A DNA stretch of 64,000 nt from Dokdonella_A sp051958935 (lineage in GTDB: Bacteria > Pseudomonadota > Gammaproteobacteria > Xanthomonadales > Rhodanobacteraceae): the NCBI RefSeq assembly GCF_051958935.1, contig NZ_JBQCFP010000110.1, positions 1-64,000 of the forward strand, in the 5' to 3' direction. Position numbers and translations under genes: made by a program. The notes beneath the pieces are model-generated. The model was not told the origin of the DNA. It saw only the letters and a list, made by a program, of their open reading frames with translations, and did no database searches. Within the stretch, counting starts at the first letter, position 1; each line of letters begins with the position of its first letter. Positions 61,636-64,000 of this stretch are shown piece by piece.

Positions 61636-62300
61636 ACCCGCGCCATCATCTCGACGAAACCACGGTGGTCGGCTGGGCCGCCGGCACGCTTTCTCCGGAA
61701 ATGGCGGCGGTCGCAGCCACGCATCTGGACGTGTGCCGGCACTGCCGCGCGCAACTCGCCGCCGCGGAGGATGTCGGCGGTGCCTTGCTCGAGCAGCAGC
61801 ATCCGCCGGTGGCCGACGAGGCGCGCGCGCGCGAGCTCCGCGCGCGGATGTTCGCCGCACTCGACGACGACCCGGACGGTCGTGGCGCGCCGCGGCGCCA
61901 GGAAGCCGGGCCTGCACCGGGTGAACTGCCGCGCGCATTGCACGGCTACTTCGGCCGGTCGTGGCGTTCGTTGCGCTGGCGCTGGCTCGCCCCAGGCGTG
62001 CGCATGGTGCGCGCGACCCGCACGAGCGGGCACTCCCTCATCCTGCTGCGCATCGATCCTGGAAAGAGCATGCCCCTTCACAGCCATGGCGGCGCCGAGC
62101 TGACGCAGATACTCGCCGGGGCCTACGAGGACGAGCTCGGCCACTTCGGTGTCGGCGATGTCGCCGATCTCGGACCGGACACGCTGCACCGGCCGGTCAC
62201 GACGGCGGGAGGGCCGTGCATCTGCGTGGCCGCGCTCGACGCGCCCCTACGCTTCCCGGGGTTCTTCGCACGCGCCTTGCAGCCACTGGTCGGGCTGTAA
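61632..62300 (+). CDS. chrR: ChrR-type anti-sigma factor with cupin domain
   Basis: A 222-residue cytosolic anti-sigma. The N-terminal zinc domain has His6, His31, Cys35 and Cys38, the same positions as in Rhodobacter sphaeroides ChrR. The C-terminal cupin has His150, His152, Glu156 and His186, and Cys196/Cys198, each at a constant +9 offset from the Rhodobacter zinc ligands and cysteine pair. All ligands needed for sigma inhibition and for release on singlet oxygen or organic peroxide are thus present. It terminates the operon. A short convergent gap of 28 bases separates it from the HAD gene. Confidence 0.94.
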   Translation: MNPRHHLDETTVVGWAAGTLSPEMAAVAATHLDVCRHCRAQLAAAEDVGGALLEQQHPPVADEARARELRARMFAALDDDPDGRGAPRRQEAGPAPGELPRALHGYFGRSWRSLRWRWLAPGVRMVRATRTSGHSLILLRIDPGKSMPLHSHGGAELTQILAGAYEDELGHFGVGDVADLGPDTLHRPVTTAGGPCICVAALDAPLRFPGFFARALQPLVGL

Positions 62301-62328
62301 CACGCCCGCTCGCAAAACGCGATGCGGT

Positions 62329-63045
62329 TCAGTGTCGTGCGACCGCGTCGAAGCGCGCGAGCGCCGATGCGATGCCGCCGGGCCCGTCGATGGTCGCGAC
62401 GCGCGCATGGCCGCTGTCGACGCCATGCTGCAGTTCGTGTTCCCAAGTCACGTGGTAGGGCATGTGGATGCCGTAACCGCCGAGGCCGATCACCGGCTCG
62501 ATGTCCGAGCGCAGCGAGTTGCCGACCATTGCGAACGCGGGCGCGGCGACGGCACATTCGGCGAGCACGCGCGCATAGCTGCGTTCGTCCTTCTCCGAGA
62601 CGATCTCGATGCGGTGGAACAGGTCGGCGAGGCCGCTCCGCTCCACCTTGCGCTCCTGGTGGAACAGGTCGCCCTTGGTGACGAGCACGATGCGATGGCG
62701 CGAAGCGACGTCCTCGACCGCCGCGCGGATGCCATCGATGAGCTCCACCGGATGGTCGAGGATGGCGCGGCCGAGCTCGACGATGCGATGGATGTCGTGC
62801 GTCGCAATCGCGCCGTCGGTGACCTCGATCGCGGCCTCGATCATCGACAGCGTCATGCCCTTCGCGCCGTAGCCGAACAGCGCGAGATTGCGCCGCTCGA
62901 CCGCGTGCAGGCGGCCGCGCGCCGATGCATCGGCGACGTCGATGTAAGCCGATACGATGCGCTCGAACTCGGCGCCCGCATGCTGGTAGTAGCCTTCGCT
63001 GTGCCAGAGCGTGTCATCGCCGTCGAAACCGACCAGTTCGATCAT
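62329..63045 (-). CDS. HAD-family hydrolase
   Basis: A 238-residue haloacid dehalogenase-superfamily phosphatase. Motif I is VGFDGDDTLWHSE (the nucleophile Asp in DxDxT), motif II VLVTKGD, and motif III/IV AFAMVGNSLRSDIEPV. The helical cap covers about residues 20-105. Substrate not readable; the large family includes phosphoglycolate and nucleotide phosphatases. Start ATG 63045 overlaps the stop of the upstream aminotransferase-domain gene (ATGA), so the two are translated together. Confidence 0.88.
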   Translation of the reverse strand: MIELVGFDGDDTLWHSEGYYQHAGAEFERIVSAYIDVADASARGRLHAVERRNLALFGYGAKGMTLSMIEAAIEVTDGAIATHDIHRIVELGRAILDHPVELIDGIRAAVEDVASRHRIVLVTKGDLFHQERKVERSGLADLFHRIEIVSEKDERSYARVLAECAVAAPAFAMVGNSLRSDIEPVIGLGGYGIHMPYHVTWEHELQHGVDSGHARVATIDGPGGIASALARFDAVARH

Positions 63046-64000
63046 GTGCGCGTGTCCTCCATGGTGTGGCGTGATGCCAGGGTCCCTGCGAGGCGACCCA
63101 GTTCGCGCAGGCCGTTCTCGACCCGCGGCGACCAGGGGAGCCCGAGGCCGAGGCGCAAGTGGCCGCGGTAGTCGCCGCGCAAGGAAAACAGGTGACCCGG
63201 CAGGCAACCGATGCCGCGCGCCGCGGCCGCCTCGAACAACGCCTGCCCTTGCACGCCGGCGCCGAGCTCGAGCCACAGCGTCATGCCGCCGGCCGGCTCG
63301 GACACGCGTGTATCGGCCGGCCAGCTGCGGCGGATCGTGTCGCGCCAGCGCTGCGTATTCGCCGCGAGTTCGCGGCGCAGGCGGCGCAGCGCGCGATCGA
63401 AGTCGTGGCGTGCGAGGTATTCGGCGATCGCGCGCTGCGGCAGGCTCGCCGTCGAGACCGAGGAAAAGCATTTCGCGCGGACCAGTTCGTCGACGTGCGC
63501 GCCGGCGAGCGCCCAGCCGATGCGCAGCCCCGGCGCGAGCGTCTTCGAATACGAGCTGCAGGTGATCACGCGCGTGCGCCCGGCATACCGCCGCAGCGGC
63601 GAAGGACGCTCGCCCGAATAGCCGAGTTCGCCGTAGAGATCGTCCTCGATCAGCGTCACGCCCTGCGCGCCGCAGGCATCGACGATCGCGCGCTTGTCCG
63701 CGTCGGCGGTGAGGCTGCCGGTCGGGTTGTTGAAGTTCGGCACCAGCACGGCGGCGCGTACCGGGTGACGCGCGAGCACGGCGCGCAACGCGGCCGCATC
63801 GATGCCGGCGCCGACGCGATTGGGCACTTCGATCGCGCGCAGGCCGAGCGCGGCGATCGCCTGCAAGATGCCGTAATAGGTCGGCGTCTCGAGCAGGACG
63901 ACGTCGCCTGCCTGCGTCACGCTGCGCAACGCGAGCGTGATCGCCTCCATCGCTCCCGCCGTGATGATGACCTCGTCGGGATCGACTTCGACGCCGCAGT
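63042..64000 (-). CDS. MocR/GntR-type or class I/II PLP-dependent aminotransferase, cut by the window edge
   Basis: The visible 319 residues are the aminotransferase fold type I domain: VIITAGAMEAITLALRSV, the NFNNPTG segment, VTLIEDDLYGELGY and the PLP-binding Lys in SSYSKTLAPGLRIGW. The frame is open to the right edge of the window, so the N-terminus is missing. The length and the PEVLVP-like spacing fit a MocR regulator (GntR winged helix plus aminotransferase domain), but a plain aminotransferase cannot be excluded. It overlaps the HAD gene by 4 bases. Confidence 0.85.
   Translation of the reverse strand, partial: CGVEVDPDEVIITAGAMEAITLALRSVTQAGDVVLLETPTYYGILQAIAALGLRAIEVPNRVGAGIDAAALRAVLARHPVRAAVLVPNFNNPTGSLTADADKRAIVDACGAQGVTLIEDDLYGELGYSGERPSPLRRYAGRTRVITCSSYSKTLAPGLRIGWALAGAHVDELVRAKCFSSVSTASLPQRAIAEYLARHDFDRALRRLRRELAANTQRWRDTIRRSWPADTRVSEPAGGMTLWLELGAGVQGQALFEAAAARGIGCLPGHLFSLRGDYRGHLRLGLGLPWSPRVENGLRELGRLAGTLASRHTMEDTRT

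Overview
This is a 64 kb piece of a high-GC gammaproteobacterial chromosome. I place it in the Xanthomonadales/Lysobacterales, probably near Rhodanobacteraceae. The pointers are a DUF3247 gene (a family known from Xanthomonas) at 15356, a zinc-motif-free ribosomal L36 of the xanthomonad type at 24777, and the general gene content. No rRNA, tRNA, prophage, transposase gene or CRISPR array was seen.

Layout. 0.1-6.4 kb: an FkbM methyltransferase, then a persulfide-sensor-type ArsR repressor (Cys40/Cys106) facing a small YgaP-like membrane protein, a lipoprotein adaptor and an RND pump across an AT-rich palindrome. 6.4-12.5 kb: an L,D-transpeptidase and a tandem universal stress protein, each behind an FNR/Anr-type box with exact class II spacing, then a sensor-less sigma-54 activator, an ABC1/UbiB-like kinase and an MscS channel. 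A 162-bp MITE-like element follows at 12.54 kb. 12.7-17.0 kb: small membrane proteins, a Tat-exported haloperoxidase-like hydrolase, DUF3247 and a TorF-type porin.

17.2-24.6 kb is the most distinctive region. One compact operon encodes an ECF sigma factor, a zinc-finger anti-sigma, an S8 protease homologue lacking its catalytic Asp and oxyanion Asn, a decaheme MtrA/DmsE cytochrome, an MtrB/PioB outer-membrane barrel, a diheme cytochrome c and a type I copper protein. This looks like a regulated trans-outer-membrane electron conduit with its own soluble carriers.

24.8-34.4 kb: rpmJ, the two agmatine-to-putrescine genes (aguA and aguB) on either side of an opposing PAS-GGDEF gene, a TraB-type protein, a DUF349 protein and an AraC regulator. 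34.6-40.9 kb: a beta-helix lipoprotein, an SO2930-type diheme cytochrome, a TonB-dependent receptor and an aldehyde dehydrogenase, probably one unit for uptake and oxidation of an organic substrate. 41-48.9 kb (minus strand): an adaptor and two unequal RND permeases in one overlapping operon.

49.3-50.7 kb: two small cytochromes c and nfuA. 50.8-62.3 kb: a pterin dehydratase, then a photolyase and a tightly overlapping lipid-modification operon (desaturase, FAD oxidoreductase, DUF1365, two CFA-synthase-like methyltransferases, DUF2878, DUF1295, lipocalin) ending in an ECF sigma and ChrR. ChrR keeps every zinc ligand of the Rhodobacter singlet-oxygen sensor, so this is a singlet-oxygen/photo-oxidative stress regulon. 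The window ends in a HAD phosphatase and a truncated MocR-type aminotransferase domain on the minus strand.
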